64,000 bases of DNA, taken from positions 186,001 to 250,000 of the forward strand of contig JAYQTM010000001.1 of assembly GCA_038147395.1 (NCBI GenBank), read 5' to 3'. Both the position numbers and the translations under genes were made by a program. The notes beneath the pieces are model-generated. The model was not told the DNA's origin, did not search any database, and saw only the letters and a list, made by a program, of their open reading frames with translations. Positions 17,407-27,196 of the stretch are shown piece by piece (positions within the stretch are counted from its first letter, which is position 1; every line of letters begins with the position of its first letter). Origin of the DNA: Eutrophovita brisbanensis (GTDB taxonomy: Bacteria > Pseudomonadota > Gammaproteobacteria > Burkholderiales > Eutrophovitaceae).

Positions 17407-18503
17407 ACGGAGTCAGCAAAACAATTGCCAACGGCATCCGAACTTTAGATCTCGCGTTATTGATTCCGATCGGGCTGCTCATTTTGATTAGCCTTGCCGC
17501 ACTGTACACATCGTCCCAAGGGGACATCGACAAAGTATGGTCGCAGGTCCAGAATTTTTCGATTGCTGCGACATTGTTGGTGCTGGTTGCGAATTGTCCA
17601 CATCATTATTTGGTCAAGGTCGGTATGCCGCTCTACATTATCGGTGTCGTCCTATTATTGATGACCGCATTGTTCGGAGAGCAATCAAATGGTGCTCAAC
17701 GGTGGCTCAACTTACATGTTGTTCGGATTCAACCTTCAGAGTTATTAAAGCTGGCCTTACCGTTGGCGCTCGCTTGGTATTTCGATCGTTATGAACATGT
17801 GCTGAGAGGTCAAAACTTTATTGTCGCGACATGCCTTTTGATTGTTCCAGTGGGATTGATATTGAAGCAGCCTGATCTCGGTACTGCCATCCTAATTGGT
17901 GCATCTGGGTTCTTTGTCTTATTTTTTGCAGGGCTCTCACTTCGAGTGTTGGGATTTTTGGCCGCAACTACTCTTGTGGCGCTTCCTTTTGGGTGGGGTT
18001 TATTACACGAGTATCAACAAAATCGAATTCTAATGATGTTGGATCCTACGTCAGACCCTCTGGGAGCGGGATACCACACCATTCAATCGACAATTGCAAT
18101 CGGTTCTGGCGGATTTTGGGGTAAAGGTTGGATGGAAGGGACGCAGGCACAATTGAATTTTTTGCCTGAAGGCAGCACGGACTTCGTTCTTGCGGTCATC
18201 GGTGAGGAGTTTGGATTTGTAGGAATCGCGACTATCTTTGCTATCTATGCATTTTTGATTGCTCGAGGATTGATGATCTCTGCGAGTGCGACCAGTGCAT
18301 TTGACCGGCTTGTTGCAATTTCAATCACACTGACCTTTTTTCTATACGCTTTCGTCAACGTTGGCATGGTGATCGGGCTTTTACCGGTTGTTGGTGTGCC
18401 GTTACCGCTCGTGTCCTACGGTGGCACCTCGGCTGTGACCATCATGCTGGGCTTGGGTGTGTTGATGAACATCCACTCAAGTCGGCGATTGATTCAAAGT
18501 TAA
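17403..18503 (+). CDS. mrdB: SEDS glycosyltransferase RodA
   Basis: RodA polymerises lipid II glycan strands and pairs with PBP2. The 366-residue polytopic protein has SEDS signatures: GAQRWLNLHVVRIQPSELLKL, LKQPDLGTAILIG, NFLPEGSTDFVLAVIGEEFG and LPVVGVPLPLVSYGGTSAV. About ten membrane segments are visible. The start codon overlaps the mrdA stop, indicating coupled synthesis of the transpeptidase/glycosyltransferase pair. Confidence 0.96.
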   Translation: MNGVSKTIANGIRTLDLALLIPIGLLILISLAALYTSSQGDIDKVWSQVQNFSIAATLLVLVANCPHHYLVKVGMPLYIIGVVLLLMTALFGEQSNGAQRWLNLHVVRIQPSELLKLALPLALAWYFDRYEHVLRGQNFIVATCLLIVPVGLILKQPDLGTAILIGASGFFVLFFAGLSLRVLGFLAATTLVALPFGWGLLHEYQQNRILMMLDPTSDPLGAGYHTIQSTIAIGSGGFWGKGWMEGTQAQLNFLPEGSTDFVLAVIGEEFGFVGIATIFAIYAFLIARGLMISASATSAFDRLVAISITLTFFLYAFVNVGMVIGLLPVVGVPLPLVSYGGTSAVTIMLGLGVLMNIHSSRRLIQS

Positions 18504-18561
18504 TCGAAGATCTTTTAATCAGTTAATCTGTATTCAAACTCAATTTAAAGAAAGTTTGTTA

Positions 18562-19500
18562 ATGAAAACTCTTATTTGTGGCTCGCTCGCTTTTGACTCG
18601 ATCATGGTGTTTGAAGATAAATTCAAGAATCATATTTTGCCTGACCAGATTCACATATTGAATGTTGCTTTTCTGGTCCCCAAGATGCGTCGTGAGTTTG
18701 GTGGTTGCGCTGGCAACATTGCGTATAGCCTGAAACTTCTCGGAGGCACACCACAGATTATGGCAACGGTGGGTGAGGACTTCACACCCTATCAAGCGAG
18801 ACTAGGTGAACTTGGGTTGGATACCAGTTACGTTAAAGAGATTCCTGGCGCGTTTACCGCCCAAGCATTTATCACGACAGACCTTGATGACAATCAAATC
18901 ACGGCATTTCACCCCGGGGCGATGAGCGAATCGCACATCACGCATATTTCTGAGGTAGATGGCGTGAGTCTTGGCATTGTCGCGCCAGACGGACGAGATG
19001 GAATGATCCAGCACGCGCGCGAATTTGCCGAGCAGGGTATTCCTTATGTTTTTGACCCTGGTCAGGGACTTCCCATGTTCAATGGTGAGGAGCTGATGAG
19101 TTTCGTTGATACTGCGTCCTATGCGGCTATGAATGATTACGAGGCGAAGATGTTGCAGGACAAAACAGGACTTAAGGTTGGGGAAATTGCGCAACGTGTT
19201 GACGCGTTGATTGTGACGAAAGGCTCGGAGGGGTCCACGATTTATACGAAGGGTCAGGAGATTGACATTCCATCAGCAAGAGCAGTTGAGGTGACTGACC
19301 CAACCGGATGCGGAGATTCTTATCGCGCAGGATTGCTGTTTGGCATTGAGACAGGGTTAGATTGGGAGACTACGGGTCGTTTGGCCTCACTCATTGGCGC
19401 GATTAAAGTAGCAAGTCGTGGGCCTCAGAATCACACGTTTGATCGCAATCAAATCGAGGTTCAGTTTAAGGAGCAATTTGGACGATCTATCGGTTGGTGA
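18562..19500 (+). CDS. PfkB-family sugar/nucleoside kinase, adenosine-kinase-like
   Basis: This is a ribokinase-family kinase of 312 residues. Visible are the N-terminal LICGSLAFDSIM, the substrate region FGGCAGNIAYSLKLLGG, the second PfkB signature DPTGCGDSYRAG with the catalytic Asp and anion hole, and VTKGSEGSTIY. The GCAGNIAYSLKLLG form and length resemble bacterial adenosine kinases, so phosphorylation of adenosine or another nucleoside is the best guess. Start ATG 18562 is preferred over TTG 18556. It ends 2 bases from the converging apaH. Confidence 0.75.
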   Translation: MKTLICGSLAFDSIMVFEDKFKNHILPDQIHILNVAFLVPKMRREFGGCAGNIAYSLKLLGGTPQIMATVGEDFTPYQARLGELGLDTSYVKEIPGAFTAQAFITTDLDDNQITAFHPGAMSESHITHISEVDGVSLGIVAPDGRDGMIQHAREFAEQGIPYVFDPGQGLPMFNGEELMSFVDTASYAAMNDYEAKMLQDKTGLKVGEIAQRVDALIVTKGSEGSTIYTKGQEIDIPSARAVEVTDPTGCGDSYRAGLLFGIETGLDWETTGRLASLIGAIKVASRGPQNHTFDRNQIEVQFKEQFGRSIGW

Positions 19501-19502
19501 GT

Positions 19503-20318
19503 TTACCCCGAGATTGGATCGATGCACGGCACATGAGTGACCTCTTGGGTCTCAATACAGTACGCCGTCATCGTTCGGCCCCACACGCAACCGGTGTCAA
19601 GAGCGATGAGCCCAGGTTTTTTAATGAAACCGAGGGCTGACCAGTGTCCAAAAATTAGTGTGGTATCAGCTGGTCTCGGTGAATCAAACTCGAACCAAGG
19701 TTTCATCCCAGCTGGCATGTTCTCTAGCGTCCCTTTGAATCGAAAGTTCATCGAGTCTTCCGAGTCGCATACTCGCATTCGCGTGAAGGCATTGACGATC
19801 ACGCGCGCACGCTCCCAACCAACCAAGCCATCATCCCAACAATGAGGCTCACTGCCTCGCATGTGCTCTAGAAAATCGACACAGTCAGGGCCCTGGAGCA
19901 GCGCTTCAACTTCTCGAGATAACTCGATTGCTTTGGCCACACTCCAGATGGGTAGAATGCCGGCGTGCACTAAGACATATTTTCCTTGCTGTGAGATGAG
20001 TGATTGATGTCGTAGCCAATCAATGAGTTGATCTCGGTCAGCTGACTCGAGAATATCCTCGAGTGTGTCATCAGCTCTAACTTTAGAAACCCCCAACGCG
20101 ACAGAGATTAAGTGTAAGTCATGATTACCAAGAACCGTGATGACGGATTCTTGCATCTCATAAAGTAACCGAAGCACCTCGAGTGAGCCAGGACCACGAT
20201 TGACCAGATCACCGACCAACCACAATGTATCTTCGTGAGGGTCGAAACTGATCTCAGCGAGAAGTTTTTTAAACGTGAGCGCGCACCCCTGAATATCTCC
20301 GATCGCGAATGTAGCCAC
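19503..20318 (-). CDS. apaH: Symmetrical bis(5'-nucleosyl)-tetraphosphatase
   Basis: ApaH hydrolyses Ap4A to two ADP and also removes Np4 caps from RNA. The 271-residue protein is a calcineurin-type phosphoesterase with metal motifs GDIQGC, VGDLVNRGPGSLEVL, TVLGNHDLHL and the His in VLVHAGILP, ending with LIFGHWSALG and IALDTGCVWG. It follows the cytochrome gene on the same strand after 68 bases. Confidence 0.95.
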   Translation of the reverse strand: MATFAIGDIQGCALTFKKLLAEISFDPHEDTLWLVGDLVNRGPGSLEVLRLLYEMQESVITVLGNHDLHLISVALGVSKVRADDTLEDILESADRDQLIDWLRHQSLISQQGKYVLVHAGILPIWSVAKAIELSREVEALLQGPDCVDFLEHMRGSEPHCWDDGLVGWERARVIVNAFTRMRVCDSEDSMNFRFKGTLENMPAGMKPWFEFDSPRPADTTLIFGHWSALGFIKKPGLIALDTGCVWGRTMTAYCIETQEVTHVPCIDPISG

Positions 20319-20386
20319 GGATGAGATACCTAAAGCGATTTAGGAGGGGTGCTTACTCTACCAAGGAGAATTGACAGTCTTGGTCT

Positions 20387-20851
20387 TTACTGGACCTTGG
20401 ATAGCATGAAATCGACAGCAGCTTTGATGTCGTCATCAGAGGCATTCGTCGCACCTCCACGCGCTGGCATCATGTTTTTACCGTTGATGACACTGTTGTA
20501 GAGATAATCTTTACCGTTACTGATTCTTGGCGCCCACGCGGCAGCATCTCCGGTTTTGGGTGCGCCAGCAACTCCCGCTACATGACACGCTTGGCACACT
20601 GAGTTATAAAGCCCCTCACCAGGCCCGACGGTTACAACGGGTTCGGTTGGTTGAGGTGCTTCTTGATTGGTGGGTGTGGCATTAGCTTTGTCTGTCAGGC
20701 GTGCCGTAATTGCCGCCTCACTCATCTCTGGATGAGACGGGTCTGATTTAATGCCGCCCGTAATATACTGGACGGCGAGTAATATGATCACAAGAGGCAC
20801 AGCAAATGCCAAAATGACAGTGACGATGAGTTGTTTCGGTGTGCTGATCAA
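20387..20851 (-). CDS. Membrane-anchored cytochrome c5
   Basis: This is a small monohaem c-type cytochrome, presumably a periplasmic electron carrier. The 154-residue protein has one N-terminal membrane helix (LIVTVILAFAVPLVIILLAVQYI) without an evident cleavage site, a linker rich in Pro, Thr and Glu, and a class I cytochrome domain with haem site VCQACHVAGVAGAPKTGD and the distal Met in KNMMPARGG. The pattern matches cytochrome c5 (CycB/c555-like). Its redox partners are unknown. Confidence 0.88.
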   Translation of the reverse strand: MISTPKQLIVTVILAFAVPLVIILLAVQYITGGIKSDPSHPEMSEAAITARLTDKANATPTNQEAPQPTEPVVTVGPGEGLYNSVCQACHVAGVAGAPKTGDAAAWAPRISNGKDYLYNSVINGKNMMPARGGATNASDDDIKAAVDFMLSKVQ

Positions 20852-21025
20852 AGGGTGTTCCTCACATTAAGTCGGTTCGAGCCAATCTCGATGATGCAAT
20901 CAATCGGGTCAGGCCATTAAATCAAAGCGAGATTATAAGTGAAATCAGTCGAAATATCCGTGCGCCCCAACCCCAGCTGGCGGCTCTGTTTGTCCGGAGA
21001 ACGTCGATTGCTGGGATGTTAGCTT

Positions 21026-21424
21026 ATGGAGCATTTATCGTTATTCGCATTGTTTTTGAGTAGTTTTTTATCGGCAACGATTCTACCTGGGACCTCCGAA
21101 GCGGCATTTGTCGCCATTCTTTTGAATGATGTCGGGACGCCGACATCAGCGCTGATTGTTGCCACGTGCGGCAACACACTGGGAGGCATCACCACTTACC
21201 TTGTCGGGCGATTTATTCCCAATAAACGGATTGCTGAGTCAAAGATAGCTCGATGGTGCCGACGTTGGGGCAGTCCATCCCTCCTGTTGTCCTGGGTCCC
21301 GATCGTGGGAGACGTGTTTTGTTGTGCTGCGGGCTGGTTAAAAATAAATTTCGTTTTATCGCTCATTTTTATGTTGATTGGTAAGGGGCTTCGGTATTGG
21401 GCACTCATGTTAGCGCTCGCGTAA
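21026..21424 (+). CDS. yqaA: YqaA/DedA-like small membrane protein
   Basis: A 132-residue inner membrane protein with about four hydrophobic segments. LSSFLSATILPGTSEAAF, TCGNTLGGITTYLVGRF and WVPIVGDVFCCAAGWLKI are characteristic of the YqaA branch of the SNARE-associated (VTT/DedA) family, whose members act in lipid or undecaprenyl phosphate handling. No specific function is established for YqaA. It is divergent from the cytochrome c5 gene across 174 bases. Confidence 0.8.
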   Translation: MEHLSLFALFLSSFLSATILPGTSEAAFVAILLNDVGTPTSALIVATCGNTLGGITTYLVGRFIPNKRIAESKIARWCRRWGSPSLLLSWVPIVGDVFCCAAGWLKINFVLSLIFMLIGKGLRYWALMLALA

Positions 21425-21490
21425 TTTCGGCAAATCGGTAACTGCTGAGCTAAACTATTAGATGATCTTGAAACACAGCGTACCCCTCAA

Positions 21491-24400
21491 ATGAAGCCAA
21501 ACGCCGAATTCGTCTCGACCAATCAGCGGTTACGAGAAATTCCGTATAACTACACCTCGTTTTCTGATAGAGAAATTGTCATCCGCGTTCTTGGACAAGA
21601 TGCGTGGGATATCCTCCTGCAACTGAGAGAAGAGCGCGTCACAGGGCGCTCTGCACGCATGTTGTATGAAATTTTGGGGGACATTTGGGTTGTCGACCGA
21701 AATCCATATTTACAGGATGACCTAATTGATAACGCGGACCGGAGAGATTTATTGATCCACGCGCTTCATCATCGATTGCATGAAGTCAGAGGACGAGACG
21801 AGCAAGATGATCCTCGTGTGGCGTATTTACTGGAGAAAGTCCAAGAAGCCATCAACGCCTTCAGTGGTCATTTCAAGGAAGTGAAGGCGTTAAGGAAAAA
21901 GGCACGACGTCGATTTGCCAAATTCACGCGTCGAGACAACATTAGTTTTGATGGTTTAGCTCGGGTATCGCACGCAACCGATGCAACGGACTGGCGTGTG
22001 GAATATCCATTCGTTGTGCTCACGCCGGACACCGCAGGCGAAGTTGCTGATCTTGTGATGGCGTGTGTCGAACTTGGTTTAACCATCATTCCCAGGGGAG
22101 GTGGTACCGGTTACACCGGGGGCGCCATTCCTCTTAATCGACTATCAGCTGTGATCAATACAGAAAAGCTCGATGCACTTGGTGCAGTCAAGCATGAAAG
22201 TCTGCCGGGTGTGAGTGGTGCCGTGTCAACCATCACGGCAGGCGCTGGTGTTGTCACGAGACGAGTGATGGAGGCTGCGGAAGAGAGCCAACTTGTTTTC
22301 GCGGTCGATCCAACTTCTGCGGATGCGTCATGTATCGGCGGCAATGTGGCAATGAATGCCGGTGGTAAGAAAGCCGTTTTATGGGGTACGGCAATCGATA
22401 ATCTTGTTTCTTGGAAGATGGTGACACCTGATGGAAACTGGTTGGTCGTTGAGCGAGAGAATCACAATCTTGGAAAAATCCATGAAGTAGATGTGGCGCG
22501 CTTTAAATTGACTTACACCAGTCGCCAAACTGGTCGCGTATTAAAAGAGCCAACGTTTATAGAGATTCCTGGCCAACAATTTCGAAAAGTTGGTTTGGGT
22601 AAAGATGTCACTGATAAATTTCTCGGGGGTCTTCCGGGGATTCAAAAAGAAGGTTGTGACGGCATCATCACCGAGGCGAGATTTATCTTGCATCGAATGC
22701 CGACACACACGCGTACGGTGTGTTTGGAGTATTTCGGCAGTGTGTCCGAGGCGGTTCCATCAATCGTAGAGATCAAACAGCGAGTAGATTCAAACGGCGC
22801 TGTATCGCTGGCTGGTTTGGAACATTTGGACGAGCGTTATGTGAAGGCTGTGGGATATGTCGCGAAAGCTCGTCGAGGCGGTCATCCAAAAATGGTGTTG
22901 CTCGCTGATATTGTCAGTGATGATGCGCACGAACTGGGCACATGTGCGTCTGAAATCGTCAGGATAGCCAATGGGCGAGGCGGTGAAGGGTTTATCGCAA
23001 CCAGTGATGAAGACCGCAAACAATTCTGGAAAGATCGGGCGCGAACGGCTGCGATTGCGAAACATACAAACGCATTCAAAATTAACGAGGATGTGGTGAT
23101 TCCTCTTGATCGTCTTGGAGAGTATTCAGACGGAATTGAACGCTTAAATATTGAGTTATCAATTGAAAACAAATTGATGGTGCTCGATCGCGTCTCGCAA
23201 GTGTTACAAGTTGTTGTCCCTGGAAAGCGTGATATCGCTGAGTCAGTCGGTGCGGACCTATTATCAGATCGGTGTGAAGAGTCGCTGGCTCTGGTTCACG
23301 CGGCACGAGAGCGATGGCAATGGATTCTCAATCACTTGGATCAGCCATTCAGTCAGTATGTTCAATGGTTATCGGAGCATCACGAAGCGGTTCCGAGTAT
23401 TGATCATCCATCGTTGTCTGTGGATGACTCTGTTGGGCGATACATCCAAGAATATGCCTTACGAATCTCTTGGAAGAAAGACGTCAGAAAATCGTTGTTC
23501 TCGCTATTTGAAGGTGCGGCTTTTGAGCCAGTCAGGCAGCTGATCGACGCCGAGCATCAAAAGACGCTCAAGCAACGAGTGTTTATCGCGCTGCACATGC
23601 ATGCGGGAGATGGCAATGTGCACACGAACATCCCAGTGAATTCGGATGACTACGACATGCTCCGACATGCGAACGCATCAGTTGACAAAATCATGTTGTT
23701 GGCACGGTCTCTGGGTGGAGTGATTTCAGGTGAACACGGCATTGGCATCACGAAGCTCGAGTATCTCGAAGACAGTGAGATTGAGTCGTTTCGAACGTAC
23801 AAAACACAGATCGACCCCGAAGGACGTTTTAACGCGGGTAAGCTCATGCCTGGAGCAAATCTCGACAAAGCGTATACGCCAAGTTTTAACTTGCTAGAAC
23901 TTGAGAGCTTGATTCTTGAAGCCAGTGATATTGGTCAGATCTCAGACTCGATCAAAGATTGTTTGAGATGTGGGAAATGTAAGCCCGTTTGTGCGACTCA
24001 CGTTCCTCGAGCTAACTTACTTTACAGCCCCCGAAACAAAGTGTTGGCGACGTCACTCCTCATCGAAGCGTTTTTGTACGAGGAGCAAACGCGCCGAGGA
24101 ATCGCCGTAGAACACTTTGAGGAATTTAATGATGTCGCTGAGCATTGCACGGTGTGTCATAAATGCCTCAACCCCTGTCCAGTCAATATTGATTTTGGCA
24201 ATGTCTCCATGGCGATGCGAAGTTTTCTGGAAAGCCATGGCCGACGTAAGAAAAACATCAAGCATTGGCTATCGATGTTGCTATTGAACGCAACCGATCC
24301 GGCGACGATTAAAGTCGCGCGAGCGCTTCTTATTCAAGGTGGTTATCGATTACAACGATTTGCGTATCAGGCATTCAAGGCGCTGCGGCTTTCTAGAGGT

Positions 24401-25366
24401 CAAACTAAAAGCCCGCCGTCTTCAACCGGTCGGGCGAGTATCCCCACGCAGGTGATTCATTTTGTGAATAAACCGATGCCAGGGAAGCTACCCAAAAAAA
24501 CGGCGCGAGGACTACTTGATATAGAGGATCCCAAAATTGTTCCTGTCATCAGAGATCCTCAACTGAAACCTGAGGTTGAGGAGTCCGTTTTCTACTTCCC
24601 CGGGTGCGGCAGTGAGCGATTGTTCAGTCAAGTTGGTCTCGCCACACAGGCGATGCTGTTACACGCTGGTGTGACGACGGTGCTACCGCCAGGGTATCTC
24701 TGTTGCGGCTATCCGCAAAGAGCAGCGGGTCTCGAGGAAAAAGGAAAAAAGCTGATTACCGATAACAGAGTATTACTCCATCGGATGGCCAACACCTTAA
24801 ATTACTTGGACATCAAGACCGTGGTGGTGTCTTGCGGTACGTGTTTGGATCAACTTGAGCAATACGAATTCGACAAGATTTTTCCGGGATCTCGTGTGAT
24901 CGATATTCACGAGTATCTCATGGAGAAGGGCATACGCATCGAGGGTTTGTCGGGTGTTCAATACCTCTACCATGATCCGTGTCACACACCCATGAAAGCG
25001 TACGATCCGTTATCAGTTGTTAAAGAGGTCACAGGTGCGTCGGTCACACTGAATGAGCGATGTTGTGGCGAGTCTGGGACACTTGCTGTGACGAGGCCAG
25101 ATGTGTCGACCCAAGTTCGGTTTCGAAAAGAAGAAGAGTTACAAAAGGGCATTAACAAAGTCACGAGCGCGGGTGGTGAGCGTCCCACAAAAATATTGAC
25201 CTCATGTCCGTCGTGTTTACAAGGCTTATCTCGATTTAAGGACGATACCGATCTTGATGCGGACTACATCGTTGTCGAAATGGCAAAGCATGTCTTGGGA
25301 CCAGATTGGATGTCGAATTATGTTTCTCGAGTGAATCGAGGACACATAGAGCGGGTATTGTTGTAG
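21491..25366 (+). CDS. Giant FAD-linked oxidase / Fe-S / CCG-domain oxidoreductase (DUF3683 type)
   Basis: A 1291-residue fusion, D-lactate/glycolate dehydrogenase-like. In order: an N-terminal DUF3683-type segment (NYTSFSDREIVIRVLG), a PCMH-type FAD domain near residues 170-400 (VLTPDTAGEVADLV, PRGGGTGYTGGA, NAGGKKAVLWG), a FAD-oxidase C-terminal domain (HMHAGDGNVHTN, GEHGIG), two 4Fe-4S clusters (CLRCGKCKPVC and CTVCHKCLNPCP), and two cysteine-rich CCG domains (FPGCGSERL with LCCGYPQ; HDPCHTP with RCCGES and SCPSC). It resembles GlcD plus GlcF/GlpC in one chain, suggesting a quinone- or cytochrome-linked 2-hydroxyacid dehydrogenase. The substrate is not deducible. Confidence 0.85.
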   Translation: MKPNAEFVSTNQRLREIPYNYTSFSDREIVIRVLGQDAWDILLQLREERVTGRSARMLYEILGDIWVVDRNPYLQDDLIDNADRRDLLIHALHHRLHEVRGRDEQDDPRVAYLLEKVQEAINAFSGHFKEVKALRKKARRRFAKFTRRDNISFDGLARVSHATDATDWRVEYPFVVLTPDTAGEVADLVMACVELGLTIIPRGGGTGYTGGAIPLNRLSAVINTEKLDALGAVKHESLPGVSGAVSTITAGAGVVTRRVMEAAEESQLVFAVDPTSADASCIGGNVAMNAGGKKAVLWGTAIDNLVSWKMVTPDGNWLVVERENHNLGKIHEVDVARFKLTYTSRQTGRVLKEPTFIEIPGQQFRKVGLGKDVTDKFLGGLPGIQKEGCDGIITEARFILHRMPTHTRTVCLEYFGSVSEAVPSIVEIKQRVDSNGAVSLAGLEHLDERYVKAVGYVAKARRGGHPKMVLLADIVSDDAHELGTCASEIVRIANGRGGEGFIATSDEDRKQFWKDRARTAAIAKHTNAFKINEDVVIPLDRLGEYSDGIERLNIELSIENKLMVLDRVSQVLQVVVPGKRDIAESVGADLLSDRCEESLALVHAARERWQWILNHLDQPFSQYVQWLSEHHEAVPSIDHPSLSVDDSVGRYIQEYALRISWKKDVRKSLFSLFEGAAFEPVRQLIDAEHQKTLKQRVFIALHMHAGDGNVHTNIPVNSDDYDMLRHANASVDKIMLLARSLGGVISGEHGIGITKLEYLEDSEIESFRTYKTQIDPEGRFNAGKLMPGANLDKAYTPSFNLLELESLILEASDIGQISDSIKDCLRCGKCKPVCATHVPRANLLYSPRNKVLATSLLIEAFLYEEQTRRGIAVEHFEEFNDVAEHCTVCHKCLNPCPVNIDFGNVSMAMRSFLESHGRRKKNIKHWLSMLLLNATDPATIKVARALLIQGGYRLQRFAYQAFKALRLSRGQTKSPPSSTGRASIPTQVIHFVNKPMPGKLPKKTARGLLDIEDPKIVPVIRDPQLKPEVEESVFYFPGCGSERLFSQVGLATQAMLLHAGVTTVLPPGYLCCGYPQRAAGLEEKGKKLITDNRVLLHRMANTLNYLDIKTVVVSCGTCLDQLEQYEFDKIFPGSRVIDIHEYLMEKGIRIEGLSGVQYLYHDPCHTPMKAYDPLSVVKEVTGASVTLNERCCGESGTLAVTRPDVSTQVRFRKEEELQKGINKVTSAGGERPTKILTSCPSCLQGLSRFKDDTDLDADYIVVEMAKHVLGPDWMSNYVSRVNRGHIERVLL

Positions 25367-25377
25367 GGCAGTCGTTG

Positions 25378-25806
25378 GTGTCGGGCTTCAATAAAAATTG
25401 CGAACTGTGTTCCCCGAGCGGTGAAGACCTCATTTGGTCTGACGAATTTTGTCGGGTCATTCGTGTTGACGAAAAAAATCATCCAGTATTTTTGAGAGTG
25501 ATTACTCAGGCACACGTCGCAGAATTTTCTGATTTGAGTTCGGAAGACAGAAATCGGTTGATGCATGTGGTTTATGTCGTTGAACAGGGGTTGCGTCAAT
25601 TGCTGAATCCCACAAAAATTAATCTGGCATCTTTTGGGAATATGGTCCCGCATCTTCACTGGCACGTGATTCCGCGTTTTGATCATGACCCTCATTACCC
25701 GAACCCAATTTGGGGGCAGCCAACGGGAGGTACTTCGGTTGAGATCCCTCTTGGATTTTGGGATGAATTTACCGCTTTTGTGAAAAGCCAATTGATAGGC
25801 GGTTGA
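25378..25806 (+). CDS. HIT-family nucleotide hydrolase/transferase
   Basis: A 142-residue histidine-triad protein. The triad HLHWHVIPRF is clear near residue 100, preceded by NLASFGNMVPHLHWH, and an N-terminal CELCS resembles zinc-type cysteines. The family hydrolyses nucleoside phosphoramidates or dinucleoside polyphosphates. The start is taken as GTG 25378 (TTG 25375 is equally possible); both follow the end of the large oxidoreductase by about 10 bases, so the two are probably co-transcribed. It converges on phoR. Confidence 0.82.
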   Translation: MSGFNKNCELCSPSGEDLIWSDEFCRVIRVDEKNHPVFLRVITQAHVAEFSDLSSEDRNRLMHVVYVVEQGLRQLLNPTKINLASFGNMVPHLHWHVIPRFDHDPHYPNPIWGQPTGGTSVEIPLGFWDEFTAFVKSQLIGG

Positions 25807-25838
25807 CGGTTTCGACCTATCTGACGGCGGGATAGCGC

Positions 25839-27134
25839 TTAATATTTTTTTGTTCTCGATTTGGGAAATATTGCTGAGAACGTACTGCCTTCACCTGGAA
25901 CGCTTGAGATATTTAATGTGGCACCATGTCGATTGAGCACGTGTTTGACGATCGCCAATCCGAGCCCTGTCCCACCTGTCTCTCGAGATCTACTCTTATC
26001 CACCCTGTAGAAGCGCTCTGTGAGACGATCAATGTGTTGTGTATCAATGCCCACACCTTGATCTTTACAAGAAAAAACTGCTTTGTCGGAGTTTGAGTAC
26101 CAGCGAAGGTTGATATCCCCGCCATTTGGAGAGTATCGAATGGCATTACTCACGAGATTTGTGAATGCACTGCGTATCTCGTCTTGCGCACCAATCAGAT
26201 CAAGACCGTCCTCAATATCCAAATGTACTCGATGATTAGATTTCGATAATGCCTCGGCTTCATGCGAAATTGCAGACAACATACTAGATACATTGATTGT
26301 CTCTTCTTGTAATGCATCCGATGTTTCAAGTCGAGAAAGCGTGAGTAGATCTTCGACCAAGCGATTCATTCGGCGGCTTTGGTCAGACATCAGTTCAATC
26401 CCGCGAGCGAGTAGTTCTGGGTCTTCGGTGGGGTCCTCCTCAAATGTTTCAAGATAGCCCTGAATCACCGTCAAGGGAGTGCGTAATTCATGGGATACAT
26501 TTGCGATGAAATCACGCCGTGTGGTATCCAATTTTTCTCGATCGGTCACGTCTTGCGCGAGGAGTAATTTCTGGTTTTGGCCAAAAGAAACGATTTGTAA
26601 CGACACGTAACGTTGAATGCGTCCACTCGAAAGCTGGATCGTTGAGGGCTCGCTGGTAGCTTCTTTTTTTAAAAAGGCGCGAAATGCTGTTTGTCGGATC
26701 AAATAATCAATTTGAAAACCTTTATCACGCGATAAGCGTAACTGAAAATACTCCTCAGCCTTGGGGTTGCACCATAAAATTCGATTGGTGTTATCCAGAA
26801 AAATCACGGCATCAGGAAGTGCCTTAGCGCCTTTTTCAAATCGATCTAACGTTCGATTGAGAGCAGCTTCAGATATTTTTTGTTTTTTTTGAAGTTGGAT
26901 AAAACTTCTGAACACTCTGTCCCAAAGTCCGGTTTTGTCCGGGACTTTGCTGGTATCCGGGTCGGCAATCCAATCATGAAAGAACGACAATGTTTGACGC
27001 TCTCTGAGCATGCTTGCAGCAACCCAAGCTGCAAAAAAAAGTGTTCCGCTAGTAAAACCCCAGATAAGTCCGACAATGCAGCTCAGTACAACTGGAGGAA
27101 CGAGCGTTGTGAGTGATTGAATCCAATATCGCAA
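25839..27134 (-). CDS. phoR: Phosphate regulon sensor kinase PhoR
   Basis: PhoR is the inner membrane histidine kinase that phosphorylates PhoB when the Pst system reports low phosphate. The 431-residue protein has two N-terminal membrane helices within residues 8-45, a PAS domain (PDAVIFLDNTNRILWCNPKAEEYF), the H-box FIANVSHELRTPLTVIQGYLE with the phospho-His, an N-box (NLVSNAIRYSPNGG), a G1 box (KDQGVGIDTQHI) and a G2 box (GTGLGLAIVKH). It has the same length as E. coli PhoR and follows phoB by 62 bases. Confidence 0.94.
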   Translation of the reverse strand: MRYWIQSLTTLVPPVVLSCIVGLIWGFTSGTLFFAAWVAASMLRERQTLSFFHDWIADPDTSKVPDKTGLWDRVFRSFIQLQKKQKISEAALNRTLDRFEKGAKALPDAVIFLDNTNRILWCNPKAEEYFQLRLSRDKGFQIDYLIRQTAFRAFLKKEATSEPSTIQLSSGRIQRYVSLQIVSFGQNQKLLLAQDVTDREKLDTTRRDFIANVSHELRTPLTVIQGYLETFEEDPTEDPELLARGIELMSDQSRRMNRLVEDLLTLSRLETSDALQEETINVSSMLSAISHEAEALSKSNHRVHLDIEDGLDLIGAQDEIRSAFTNLVSNAIRYSPNGGDINLRWYSNSDKAVFSCKDQGVGIDTQHIDRLTERFYRVDKSRSRETGGTGLGLAIVKHVLNRHGATLNISSVPGEGSTFSAIFPKSRTKKY

Positions 27135-27196
27135 AAGACGGAGAAGTAAAAAGGGTGAGAACCCACGAATGGTATCAAAATTGACTCACAACGTAT

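Noticed and set aside
25318..25791. 157-codon frame opposite the HIT gene
   Set aside because: The HIT triad is on the plus strand, and the opposite frame has no recognisable features.
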